From Sphingobium psychrophilum (lineage in GTDB: Bacteria; Pseudomonadota; Alphaproteobacteria; Sphingomonadales; Sphingomonadaceae): a DNA stretch of 64,000 nt. The position numbers were made by a program, and so were the translations under genes. The notes under the pieces were generated by a model that saw only the letters and a program-made list of their open reading frames with translations, was not told where the DNA came from and did not search any database. Of the stretch, positions 48,815-57,153 are shown piece by piece. Location: assembly GCF_012927105.1 (NCBI RefSeq), contig NZ_JABBFV010000002.1, positions 124,001 through 188,000 of the forward strand. Direction: 5' to 3'. Positions within the stretch are counted from its first letter, which is position 1; every line of letters starts with the position of its first letter.

Positions 48815-49753
48815 TCAGGCCGCTACGGTCTGGTCGTGGGTGTCCTGCGGCGCGTCGAGCAGGGCGTTGCGCAAATCCTCGCCATGCAGCGATACGGTTG
48901 GCTTGGTGGTCCGCAGCTTCGATCCGTCGATGGACGACAGGACGGTCAGCGGATTGACCCCGCGCAGCATCGCGCCACGCAACCCCGGCCGACGCACGCC
49001 CAGTTCCGCGCGCCAGCGCACGGCGGTCACGCCGCGCGCTGCTGGGACGGGGGACAGGACGGCATGGAGCAGGTCGTTGAAGGCGTCGTCGCGCAGCGTC
49101 AGATGCGTCTCGCCGGTCAGCGGATGGGTGCGGGTCAGCAGCGTCAGCGGAAATTCTGCGACGAAATGCGACGGCCAGTGCAGCGGATGCCATTGGCAAC
49201 TGCGCTCCATCACCAGCATCCCGCCCTCTTCATGTAGTTCGGACATGATATAGGGGCTGAACCGCACACCGCGGATCGCCAGGATCAGCGCGGGGTCGTC
49301 ATAGAGCGCATCCAGATATTCCTGGTGACTGCAACTGACGTTGACCGTGCCGATATAGCTATATTTGGGTTCCGCGCTCAGCGGCGCTTCCGCCTTGGGG
49401 TTCAGGCAGACGCGCACGAAACCGGCCTGCTCGCTCACGCCAAAGGCGTTGGCCTTGTAAAGCGGCGGAAATTTCTGCTGATCCTTCATGTTGGGGATCT
49501 CTTTCAGCCGCCCCGTCTCACCATCATAGCTCCAGCCATGATAGCCACACTGGATCAATCCATTATCGCGGATACAGCCCAGCGACAGCGGCGCGCGGCG
49601 GTGGGGACAGCGGTCCTCCAGCGCGCGGGCAATGCCGTGATGGTCGCGCCACAGCACCACCGGCTGGTCGCCAATGTCCACCGACAGCGGCTTTTTGGAC
49701 GTGACTTCCTCAGACCGGGCGACGGCCCACCAAAGATCGGTATCGAGACTCAT
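48815..49753 (-). CDS. Rieske-oxygenase homologue with the 2Fe-2S cluster but no iron site
   Basis: A 312-residue protein with a complete Rieske domain: C49 and H51 (CPHRR), C69 and H72 (CGYHGW), spaced as in family members. The C-terminal two thirds correspond to the catalytic domain by position, but I find no N-x2-D-x2-H-x4-H motif; only a GED at 291-293 might be a remnant of the third ligand. So it should carry electrons but not activate O2. The gene for its complementary homologue starts 14 bases downstream, so a mixed oligomer is likely. The ATG at 49753 has AGGAGTAAGGA upstream. A palindromic operator and a TetR gene lie just upstream. Confidence 0.9.
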   Translation of the reverse strand: MSLDTDLWWAVARSEEVTSKKPLSVDIGDQPVVLWRDHHGIARALEDRCPHRRAPLSLGCIRDNGLIQCGYHGWSYDGETGRLKEIPNMKDQQKFPPLYKANAFGVSEQAGFVRVCLNPKAEAPLSAEPKYSYIGTVNVSCSHQEYLDALYDDPALILAIRGVRFSPYIMSELHEEGGMLVMERSCQWHPLHWPSHFVAEFPLTLLTRTHPLTGETHLTLRDDAFNDLLHAVLSPVPAARGVTAVRWRAELGVRRPGLRGAMLRGVNPLTVLSSIDGSKLRTTKPTVSLHGEDLRNALLDAPQDTHDQTVAA

Positions 49754-49781
49754 AGCGGTTATCCTTACTCCTGCGATTAAA

Positions 49782-49807
49782 TTGACGTATGACAATTTAT
49801 ATGTCAA
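49782..49807. promoter_or_regulatory. 26-bp palindrome, candidate TetR operator
   Basis: TTGACGTAT, eight bases, ATATGTCAA; eight of nine arm positions pair. It lies between the Rieske pair (minus) and the TetR gene (plus). On the minus strand it contains TTGACA, a consensus -35 hexamer, so bound repressor would block the Rieske promoter. It ends 12 bases before the TetR start. Confidence 0.62.
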
Positions 49808-49819
49808 CGTCTTTTCACT

Positions 49820-50485
49820 ATGGATCAGCAGATGCTCGATCGACCCCAGCGCGCCCGTGGCCGCCCCGCCCTCAATGCCGTCCAGGCCTTAGATGAGGAC
49901 CAGTTGCTTGGGCTTGCCTTCGCGACCTTCGCCGAACGCGGCTATGAAGGGACGACGCTGCGCGACCTGTCGAAACGGCTCGGCGTCAGCCATAATCTGC
50001 TCAACGTCCGCTTCGGGCGGAAGGAGGATTTGTGGGTCCGCGCAGTCGACTGGCGCATGGCGCAGGCATCGCCCTTCGTCGAAGCCGCGTTCGACGAACC
50101 AGCCGACGCGGAAGTGCGGTTACGCCACCTGATCCAGCGCTTCTGCCTGTGGGCGACCCGTAATGGCGACATCGTTTCGCTCACCAATGTCGAAGGATGC
50201 CGCTCGACCTGGCGGCTCGACCATATCGTCGAACATTTCGTGCTGCCGTTCCAGCGGCGACTGGACGATCTGCTGGACGCGGTGCGGCGGCGGCGGCCGG
50301 TGCATGACCTGTCGACCCCGGCGCTGATGGCGCTGCTGGTACAGGGGGTGGGCTTCTACTTCTCCGCCGTGCCGATGCAACAGCGGCTGGGTGCAGGGGG
50401 CGAAGTCGATGACGCCCATGCCGCCGCGCAGGCCGATCGTCTCGCCGGCTTCCTGCTCGCCGCGCTGCTGCCGCCGGCCGGATGA
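49820..50485 (+). CDS. TetR/AcrR family regulator
   Basis: A 221-residue TetR-type regulator. The helix-turn-helix is at about residues 40-75 (GYEGTTLRDLSKRLGVSHNLLNVRFGRKEDLW). The C-terminal ligand domain includes a hydrophobic helix near MALLVQGVGFYFSAVP. No Shine-Dalgarno precedes the ATG at 49820, and a second in-frame ATG four codons on has none either, so a leaderless or very short leader mRNA is possible. It probably represses the Rieske pair and itself through the palindrome at 49782-49807. Confidence 0.88.
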   Translation: MDQQMLDRPQRARGRPALNAVQALDEDQLLGLAFATFAERGYEGTTLRDLSKRLGVSHNLLNVRFGRKEDLWVRAVDWRMAQASPFVEAAFDEPADAEVRLRHLIQRFCLWATRNGDIVSLTNVEGCRSTWRLDHIVEHFVLPFQRRLDDLLDAVRRRRPVHDLSTPALMALLVQGVGFYFSAVPMQQRLGAGGEVDDAHAAAQADRLAGFLLAALLPPAG

Positions 50486-50497
50486 CCCGCGCCGCCC

Positions 50498-50815
50498 TCA
50501 ATCTTCGGGTGCGATGGTGACGGTCATGCCCGACAGGGCCTGCGTCAACATTATCTGGCACGACAGGCGCGAAAGGTCGTTGCGATGCGACGATCCGTCG
50601 AGCAGGTCGCTTTCGTCCTCCGTGACCGGCGGCAGGCTGGCGGCGATCGCGGGATCGACATAGACATGGCAGGTCGCGCACGAACAGCAACCGCCACACA
50701 GCGCCAGCAATTCGTCGAATCCGGCATCGCGGATAGCTTCCATCACCGAAATGTCGGCGGGCGCATCGATCGTCTTGCTGGTGCCGTCGCGGGTGATGAC
50801 GTTCAGTTCGGGCAT
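50498..50815 (-). CDS. 2Fe-2S ferredoxin (adrenodoxin/plant type)
   Basis: A 105-residue ferredoxin. The cluster ligands are C40-x5-C46-x2-C49 ([10 protein letters not shown]) and a later Cys in RLSCQIML. This ISC-type ferredoxin serves many bacterial P450s and Rieske monooxygenases. It is the only 2Fe-2S ferredoxin in the window and lies 0.7 kb from the split Rieske pair, so it may be their electron donor. GAGGAA precedes the ATG. No reductase gene is adjacent; the one at 1147 or a genomic one may serve. Confidence 0.9.
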   Translation of the reverse strand: MPELNVITRDGTSKTIDAPADISVMEAIRDAGFDELLALCGGCCSCATCHVYVDPAIAASLPPVTEDESDLLDGSSHRNDLSRLSCQIMLTQALSGMTVTIAPED

Positions 50816-50905
50816 GATATTCCTCGTCTGGAATCGGAATGATCGACCAGCCCTATGCGCACGGACGCGCCGCCCTGCCTGCCGAAAGACAGGGCGCGCC
50901 GCGCT

Positions 50906-52195
50906 CTATTTCACTTCGACCGCGACTGGAAACCGATCGAAATAGAAGCCGAAGGGCCGCCGCAATTCTTCGGCGGTGACATGGAAATCACGCTCCAGGT
51001 CATAGACGATCTTGCCCTTCGTCTGCTCACCATGCTCGGCCAGATAGACATGCAGGTCGGCCAGCGCCTCGTCGGTCAGGGGAATGTCGGCGATGCGGTA
51101 AATCTCCTTCAGGATCGGATCGGGATTTTTGATCCAGTCATGGAAATAGACGTCGATCGTCTGATCGGGCGGCAATATGTCGCGGTCCCGCACGCAGGCG
51201 CGCAGCAGCCTCTCATAGCGGTCGGGCCAATAGCCCAGCGGCTCCTGTATATCGACCGACTTGCGAAACATCCTCGCCGCATAAGTATACATGGTCAGTT
51301 GCGACCGGATCGACCCCACCGGATCGCGATGGGTGATGACGAAAGTGGCGTCGGGGAAAATCTTATATAGCGCGGGCAATTGCTCCATATGTTGCGGACA
51401 TTTGATGACCCAGCGATTGGGGCCGTTCAGGAATGTCAGCACCTGCAAAGCCTTCTTCAGATAGGCATAGGTGCCCGACTGGTCGTGGCTCAGATAATAG
51501 TCGCGCCAGCGCGGCACCATTGCCAGCCATTCGATTAGGTAGGAGGAGAAATCGGGCGCCTGCAACTCGATATCCTCGCTGATATGGTCGGGCGAAAATT
51601 CATGCATGATCGCCATGTGCGGCAGGATAGACTCCATCATCCGCCACCCCTGTTCCGCCTTGGTCCAGCGGGGATTGGCGTCGTCGCTCGTCGGCACCTC
51701 GTCGGGCGCAGGCACCGGCGCGATCGCCTCCCACCAGGGCAGCGATCGGAAACGGCGATCGGCCGACAACAGCCCCAGCAGGTGCGTCGTGCCCGATCGC
51801 GGCAGGCCCGCGACGATGATCGGCCGTTCGATCGGGATGTCCACTATCTCCGGGTGGCGCTTGACGATATCCTCGATCCGCAACCGGGTCGCGGCATAGC
51901 GGATCATCATCTGGAACAGGTTGGCGCGGGTGACGGCGGACGCATTGGCGTCCTCGTCGATCGCCTGGCACCACACCGCCAACCGTTCGCGAAAATCCGC
52001 CGCGCCGAAATCGGTCAGCCCGGTCTGCGCCTGCGCCGCGCCCAATATGACCGCGGGCTGGAAGACGATCTGGTCCGCCGCCGCTTCGGCCCCGGCCATC
52101 ACCTGTTTCTGAACCTCGGTCAGCACCGGGTGATGCAGGTCGGTGATATCGATGATGTTCCGGCGTGCGGCCACGTCTTGCGCGGGACTGCCCAT
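50906..52195 (-). CDS. Sulfotransferase family protein
   Basis: A 429-residue sulfotransferase of the bacterial Sulfotransfer_3 type. The 5'-phosphosulfate loop is GLPRSGTTHL at about residue 130, and the 3'-phosphate site is THRDPVGSIRSQ at about 275. WVIKCPQHMEQLPALYKIFPDATFV is characteristic. It would transfer sulfate from PAPS to a hydroxyl group. AGGAGAG precedes the ATG at 52195. It is 90 bases upstream of the ferredoxin gene in the same direction and faces an AraC regulator. Whether sulfation belongs to this pathway or to detoxification is open. Confidence 0.88.
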   Translation of the reverse strand: MGSPAQDVAARRNIIDITDLHHPVLTEVQKQVMAGAEAAADQIVFQPAVILGAAQAQTGLTDFGAADFRERLAVWCQAIDEDANASAVTRANLFQMMIRYAATRLRIEDIVKRHPEIVDIPIERPIIVAGLPRSGTTHLLGLLSADRRFRSLPWWEAIAPVPAPDEVPTSDDANPRWTKAEQGWRMMESILPHMAIMHEFSPDHISEDIELQAPDFSSYLIEWLAMVPRWRDYYLSHDQSGTYAYLKKALQVLTFLNGPNRWVIKCPQHMEQLPALYKIFPDATFVITHRDPVGSIRSQLTMYTYAARMFRKSVDIQEPLGYWPDRYERLLRACVRDRDILPPDQTIDVYFHDWIKNPDPILKEIYRIADIPLTDEALADLHVYLAEHGEQTKGKIVYDLERDFHVTAEELRRPFGFYFDRFPVAVEVK

Positions 52196-52329
52196 GTCGC
52201 TCTCCTGTGTTTGATGGCGCATCTAATCGCGCCGACCCTGTCGTCGGCAAGGTGCGGGGCCATCGCCGCTGCGCCAATTGCTACGCCATCGCGCCAAAGG
52301 GTCGGGCCAGGCTCAAGCGGAGAGGATGG

Positions 52330-53193
52330 ATGGACGCTGCTTCCCAAGTCTATGACCTGCCCGTCACGTCGGCCATGGATTGCACGGTCAACGGACGGAT
52401 CGCCTTGCCCGGCGTCGTGATGGAACTGCATCATTATCGCTTTCGCGGGGCGCAGGCGGGCGTCTTCTCCTCGCCCCGCAGCTTTCTCGATCTGGCGTTG
52501 TCGCCCCGTCCCGGCCAGCCCTGCGGCGGCTATGACGCGCCCAGCAGCGCCCTGGGCGACATCCTCTACATCCCGGCGGGCACCCCGCTGCACACCGCCT
52601 GGGGGGCGGGGGAACAGACGTCGATCTGCTGCGGCTTCGACGGCGCGGCGTTCGACGGCGACGACTTCCCCTTGTCGGACGCGGCGTTGCAGGCGTCGCT
52701 CGACGTCCGCAGTCCGCTCGTACGCGACGCGCTGCGGCGCATCGCGGGCGAAATCGCGGCTCCCGGCTTTTGCAGCGATATGCTGGCGCAGGCGATATGG
52801 GTGCAGGCCTGGGTCGACCTGCAACGCTATCTGCGCCTGTCGGTGAAGGACGACAACTCGCGCACCGGCCTGTCCCGCGCGCAACTGCGGCGGATCGCCG
52901 ATCGCATCGAACAGCCCGGCAAGCCCCCCTCCGTCGCCGATCTGGCAACGGAGTGCGGCCTCTCCACCCGCCATTTCTTCCGCCAGTTCCGCGCCGCCAC
53001 CGGCCAGACGCTCACCCATTATGTCACCGATCGCAAGATCGATCGGGCCAGGCAGTTGCTGCGCCAGGCGGAACCGGCGATCAAGGTAATCGCCTGGGAA
53101 TGCGGCTTCGACAGCGCCGCCGCCTTCTCCGCCGCCTTCCGCAAGGCGACCGGATCGACCCCGCGCCACTATCGGGAGGCGGTTTCGCGATGA
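52330..53193 (+). CDS. AraC family transcriptional regulator
   Basis: A 287-residue AraC-type regulator. The N-terminal part is a cupin-like sensor (GDILYIPAGTPLHTAW). The C-terminal hundred residues carry two helix-turn-helices: PSVADLATECGLSTRHFFRQF, then IKVIAWECGFDSAAAFSAAF with FRKATGSTPRHYR. The ATG at 52330 follows GGAGAGG. It lies between the divergent sulfotransferase gene and the downstream seven-gene operon beginning at 53293, either of which it may activate. Confidence 0.9.
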   Translation: MDAASQVYDLPVTSAMDCTVNGRIALPGVVMELHHYRFRGAQAGVFSSPRSFLDLALSPRPGQPCGGYDAPSSALGDILYIPAGTPLHTAWGAGEQTSICCGFDGAAFDGDDFPLSDAALQASLDVRSPLVRDALRRIAGEIAAPGFCSDMLAQAIWVQAWVDLQRYLRLSVKDDNSRTGLSRAQLRRIADRIEQPGKPPSVADLATECGLSTRHFFRQFRAATGQTLTHYVTDRKIDRARQLLRQAEPAIKVIAWECGFDSAAAFSAAFRKATGSTPRHYREAVSR

Positions 53194-53292
53194 CATTGGC
53201 GGTGTCGCGAAAGCCGGGCAGCTTGTCCCGATGCGCCGTCCCGCGCTCTATGTGGCCAAAGCGCCGAGCCAACGGCTAATAGGAGACGCACC

Positions 53293-54078
53293 GTGCCCGA
53301 AAACCTGTTCGACCTCAGCGGCAAGGTGGCTCTGGTCACGGGCGCCAATTCGGGATTGGGCTTCGGCTTTGCCCGGGGCCTCGCCCGCGCGGGCAGCGAC
53401 ATCATCCTGTGGGGCCGCCGCGCCGACAAGAATGAAGAGGCCGCGCAGGCGCTGCGCCACCATGGCGTCCGGGTCTTCGCCGACAGCGTGGACGTCGCCA
53501 GCGAACCGGCGATCGTCGCCGGTTTCGCCCGCGCGCTCGACGCGATGGGCCGAGTCGATACGCTGGTCGCCAATGCCGGCATCGCCAGCCAGGTCGCCTT
53601 CACCGACATGGACGTAGCCACCTATCGCGCGCTGATCGACGTCAATCTGGACGGCGCCGTCTTCACCCTGCGCGAAGCCGCCCGCCATATGAAGGCGCGC
53701 GCAGAGGCGGGCGATCCGGGCGGATCGCTCATCCTCTGCGGCAGCGGATCGATCTTTCAGGGCGTGCCGACCATGGCCCATTATGGCATCGCCAAGGGCG
53801 CGCTCAATTCGCTGGCCAAGGCGCTGGCCGCCGAACTGGGGCCGATCGGCGTGCGCTGCAACGTCATTGCGCCCGGCTTCATCGAAACCGAAATGACCTT
53901 CGCAGACCCCGCCATCGGCCAGATGCTCGCTGACATGGTCGCGGCCAAAGCGCCACTGGGCCGCGCCGGCAAGCCCGCCGACCTGGAAGGGGCCGTCGTC
54001 TATCTCGCTAGCGACATGGCCGCCTATCACACTGGCGACACGCTGGTCATCGACGGCGGCAAGCTGTTCGCCAACTGA
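53293..54078 (+). CDS. SDR family oxidoreductase
   Basis: A 261-residue classical SDR. It contains TGANSGLG, ANAG, and an active site with Ser, Tyr and Lys (LCGSGSI...YGIAK). It ends HTGDTLVIDGG. The start is GTG with TAGGAG eight bases upstream. It is the first gene of the plus-strand operon SDR, VOC, phosphatase, DUF1214, SnoaL, LLM, phosphotransferase. Confidence 0.88.
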   Translation: MPENLFDLSGKVALVTGANSGLGFGFARGLARAGSDIILWGRRADKNEEAAQALRHHGVRVFADSVDVASEPAIVAGFARALDAMGRVDTLVANAGIASQVAFTDMDVATYRALIDVNLDGAVFTLREAARHMKARAEAGDPGGSLILCGSGSIFQGVPTMAHYGIAKGALNSLAKALAAELGPIGVRCNVIAPGFIETEMTFADPAIGQMLADMVAAKAPLGRAGKPADLEGAVVYLASDMAAYHTGDTLVIDGGKLFAN

Positions 54079-54142
54079 CCGTCCGGCAGGTGCCGGGCCA
54101 GCCGCGATGCGGCTGATCGGGCACATCCTACAGGAGAAGCGC

Positions 54143-54661
54143 ATGTTCGCCCGGCCCAACAGCCACCATAGCCAGATCGCCTATGTCACCAACGATCTGG
54201 CCGCCGCCATGGCGCGGCTGACCGCTGACTATGGTACGCCGGGCTTTTTCGAAATGTCGAACATCCAGCCGGGCGAAGACCCGGCGGGCAAGCCGGTGCT
54301 CAAGATCGCGCTGGCGCTGGTCGGCGGGGTCGAGGTCGAACTGATCGAACCGATCGGCGACACCGCGCCGCTGTTCAGCGATGTCCTGCCCGGCGGCGAT
54401 GGCCTGGCCATCCGCTTCCACCATATCGCTGCCCGCATCGACGGGCCGCTCTCCAACTGGGACGCGCATGTCGCCTCGCTCGACCTGACCACGCATCCGG
54501 TCGTGTTCGAAGGCACCATCGGCGACATGCTGCGCTACATCTATACTGACGAGCGCGCGACGCTGGGCCATTATGTCGAACATGTCTGGATGTCGCCGGA
54601 CCTGCTGGCCCAGATGCGTGGCATCGTGCCTGCCTACCCTCCATTGGAAAGCCCGTCATGA
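54143..54661 (+). CDS. VOC-family protein (glyoxalase-like)
   Basis: A 172-residue VOC protein. It has HHSQIAYVTNDLAAAMARL at the start, an IALALVGGVEVELIEP strand with a candidate metal Glu, RFHHIAARI for the second module His, and a C-terminal LGHYVEHVW. Candidate ligands are the His and Glu of each module. CAGGAGAAG precedes the ATG. Its end overlaps the phosphatase gene (ATGA). Possible isomerase, epimerase or hydrolase; the substrate is unknown. Confidence 0.8.
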   Translation: MFARPNSHHSQIAYVTNDLAAAMARLTADYGTPGFFEMSNIQPGEDPAGKPVLKIALALVGGVEVELIEPIGDTAPLFSDVLPGGDGLAIRFHHIAARIDGPLSNWDAHVASLDLTTHPVVFEGTIGDMLRYIYTDERATLGHYVEHVWMSPDLLAQMRGIVPAYPPLESPS

Positions 54662-55428
54662 CCCTTGCCCTGTCCCGCCTCAACTTCCGCGACATCGGCG
54701 GACTGCCGACCCGCGATGGCCGGCAGGTGCGACCCGGCATCCTGTACCGGTCCGAAGGCCCGGCCAGTTTTCTCGCGGACCATCATGCCGAACTGACCGA
54801 ACTGGGCTTTCGCACCGTCGCCGACCTCCGCTCGGACATGGAGCGCGAAAAGGCGCCCCATGACTGGTGCGGGGCCGATTGCCGTATCCTCGATCTCGAC
54901 ATGAACACCGACCTGCGCGCGCAGGGCGAAGATATGTGGATGACGCTGGGTCGCGACCCGACACAGGCCCGCGCCATCGCCGTGATGACCCATAATTACG
55001 GCCTTATGCCCCAGGCGTTCCTGCCCCATGTCGCGCCGATGGTCGACGCGCTGCTGGCGGGCGACACGCCAATGCTGGTCCATTGTACCGCGGGCAAAGA
55101 CCGCACTGGCGTCGTCATCGCCCTGATCCTCGACCTGCTCGGCGTCCCGCGCGACGTGATCGCGGAAGATTATCGAAAGTCCGACGTCTTCGGCCAGAAT
55201 CTGGCGATGTCGGGCCATCTGAAGGCTGATCTGGAAAAGACGTTCGGCTTCGTGCCCCCTGATGACATGGTCGCGGTGCTGATCGGCGTCCACGCCGATT
55301 TCCTGAATCGCGCGCTCGATGTCGTGGCGTCGCAATGGGGCGATATCGACGGCTATTTCCAGGCCGCGGGTGTGGATGCCGATCGGCGCGACGCACTGCG
55401 GCAGACTCTCGTTACTGGCGGAGAATGA
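54658..55428 (+). CDS. Tyrosine-phosphatase-superfamily protein (MptpB/DSP-like)
   Basis: A 256-residue phosphatase with the P-loop HCTAGKDRTG at about residues 142-151, containing the Cys nucleophile and Arg. It has the typical N-terminal LNFRDIGGLPTRDGR and LYRSEGPA. The HCxAGKDRTG form is that of MptpB-like enzymes, which can act on phosphotyrosine, phosphoserine and phosphoinositides. In a catabolic operon that also holds a phosphotransferase-fold kinase it may act on a small phosphorylated intermediate (inference). Overlaps the VOC gene by four bases. Confidence 0.88.
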   Translation: MTLALSRLNFRDIGGLPTRDGRQVRPGILYRSEGPASFLADHHAELTELGFRTVADLRSDMEREKAPHDWCGADCRILDLDMNTDLRAQGEDMWMTLGRDPTQARAIAVMTHNYGLMPQAFLPHVAPMVDALLAGDTPMLVHCTAGKDRTGVVIALILDLLGVPRDVIAEDYRKSDVFGQNLAMSGHLKADLEKTFGFVPPDDMVAVLIGVHADFLNRALDVVASQWGDIDGYFQAAGVDADRRDALRQTLVTGGE

Positions 55429-55429
55429 G

Positions 55430-56623
55430 ATGACGGACACAGCGATCTACGAATGGGAACAGTTGCTCGACCAGTTGCGCCCGCTGGGCCAGCAGATGCG
55501 TGATCGCATCCCGGCGCGGCTGCATGATGACCCGCAAGTGATGCAGGAGGCCATGCGCCTGCTGCTGTCGGGCGTCCTGCGCACCACCAACGACGCGATC
55601 ATGCATGACCGCAGCCATCCGATCTTCGTACCCGAACTCAATATCTGCCAGAATATCTTTCAGCCCAATGCCGACACCATCTACAAGGCGGCATTGATCG
55701 AGAAGGGCGGCACCTACCGCATCCGGGGCGATCGCGGCACCGTGCGGATGCTGATCCTGGCGCAGCTTGGCCCCGACACGCTGCGCACCGGCCAACATCA
55801 CCCCGCGCAGGACGCCAATGATTTCGACGATCTGGCGATCGGTCCGGATGGCGCGTTCGACGTCATCCTCTCGCCGACCCGGCCGGAGGGCCACAGCGGC
55901 GACTGGTGGGAACTCAAGCCCGACAGCGAAAAGCTGATGATCCGTATCGTCGGCTGCGACTGGGGCGTGGAGCGCGAACCGCGCCTGGGCATCGTCCGGC
56001 TGGACGCGGACAAGGCCGCCAAGGGCCGCCCGACGCTGGCGCAACTGGCGCATCGCTTCGCCGAAATACCGAAAACAGCGGCGGTCTGCGCCCTGGCCTT
56101 CCCCGACAAGGTGCAGAAACTGCGCGACGAAGGGCTCATCAACACGCTCAAAGTCGTGGACTTCTCGCAGATGACCGGCCTTGCCCGCCAATCCTATTAT
56201 GAGGGCGCCTATGATCTGGCCGACGATGAAGCGCTGATTACCGAAGTACCGATCCCGGCCGATGTCGCCTATTGGTCGCTGATCCTGACCAATGACCTTT
56301 ATGAAACGACCGACTGGTATCATAATCAGTCGAGCCTGAACGATGCGCAGGCGGTGGTCGATGGCGACGGCGTGTTCCGCGCGGTCATTGCCGCGCGCGA
56401 TCCCGGCGTCCACAACTGGCTCGACACGGCCGGCTATGCCAGCGGCGCGATACAGGGGCGCTGGTTCAACAGCGACGCGCGCCCGACGCCGACGATGCGT
56501 AAGGTCAAGCTGGCCGACGTCCGCAGCCATCTGCCCGCCGACACGGCGCTGGTGACGCCGGAAGCGCGCGACGCCGCGATCCGCGAACGGACATTACGCG
56601 CGCACATGCGCGTCATCTGGTAA
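55430..56623 (+). CDS. DUF1214-domain protein
   Basis: A 397-residue cytoplasmic protein without signal peptide. The C-terminal third fits the DUF1214 domain (YWSLILTNDLYETTDWYHNQSSLNDAQ, then GWLDTAGYASGAIQGRWF-like text). The first half resembles the DUF1254-type partner (FVPELNICQNIFQPNADTIYKAAL). Function is not established. These proteins recur in sphingomonad catabolic clusters. The ATG at 55430 follows GGAG and is two bases from the phosphatase stop. Confidence 0.75.
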   Translation: MTDTAIYEWEQLLDQLRPLGQQMRDRIPARLHDDPQVMQEAMRLLLSGVLRTTNDAIMHDRSHPIFVPELNICQNIFQPNADTIYKAALIEKGGTYRIRGDRGTVRMLILAQLGPDTLRTGQHHPAQDANDFDDLAIGPDGAFDVILSPTRPEGHSGDWWELKPDSEKLMIRIVGCDWGVEREPRLGIVRLDADKAAKGRPTLAQLAHRFAEIPKTAAVCALAFPDKVQKLRDEGLINTLKVVDFSQMTGLARQSYYEGAYDLADDEALITEVPIPADVAYWSLILTNDLYETTDWYHNQSSLNDAQAVVDGDGVFRAVIAARDPGVHNWLDTAGYASGAIQGRWFNSDARPTPTMRKVKLADVRSHLPADTALVTPEARDAAIRERTLRAHMRVIW

Positions 56624-56637
56624 GGGAGTAAGCGATC

Positions 56638-57093
56638 ATGAGCGACGCACTGGCCATGCTGCTGGATTATGAGGCGATCCGCCAGGTGAAGGCGCGCTAT
56701 TGCCGCCTGCTCGATACCAAGGATTGGGACGGCTTCATCGCCCTGTTCACGCCCGACGCCGTCATGGACGTGCAGGAAGATACCGGAAACCCGCCGATCA
56801 CCGGCCATGCCGCGATTCTGGAGCAGGTCCGCTCCGCCGTCATCGATGCGCAGACCGCGCATCAGGTCCATTCGTCCGAAATCACCCTGCAAGGCGACAG
56901 TGCCGATGTCGTCACCGCCATGCAGGACCGGGTGGTGTGGGCGCCGGGCAAGTGCCCGATCCCCGGCGGCGCATCGATCACCGGCTTTGGCCACTATACC
57001 GAACGCTATGTGCGCGTGGAGGGCGGGTGGAAGATCGCTTTTCTCAAACTCACCCGCCTCACCGTCGAAGTGCATCCCGCGCCTGTCCTTTGA
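56638..57093 (+). CDS. NTF2/SnoaL-like small protein
   Basis: A 151-residue NTF2-fold protein with RQVKARYCRLLDTKDWDGFIALFTPDA at the N-terminus, HQVHSSEITLQGDSA in the middle and GWKIAFLKLTRL near the end. It most resembles the SnoaL-like proteins at 10554 and 30135 in these segments. GGGAG precedes the ATG. Located between the DUF1214 and LLM genes of one operon. Enzymatic role unassigned. Confidence 0.8.
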   Translation: MSDALAMLLDYEAIRQVKARYCRLLDTKDWDGFIALFTPDAVMDVQEDTGNPPITGHAAILEQVRSAVIDAQTAHQVHSSEITLQGDSADVVTAMQDRVVWAPGKCPIPGGASITGFGHYTERYVRVEGGWKIAFLKLTRLTVEVHPAPVL

Positions 57094-57153
57094 CAGGTTG
57101 CGAAGCGTCCCGTGCGCGGCAATCCTGTCCCTATAGATTTGAGAGGACAGGAT

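Noticed and set aside
57094..57153. CCTGT-N4-ATAGA before the LLM gene at 57154 as another copy of the shared box
   Set aside because: The spacer is four bases instead of six, and the gene lies within an operon.
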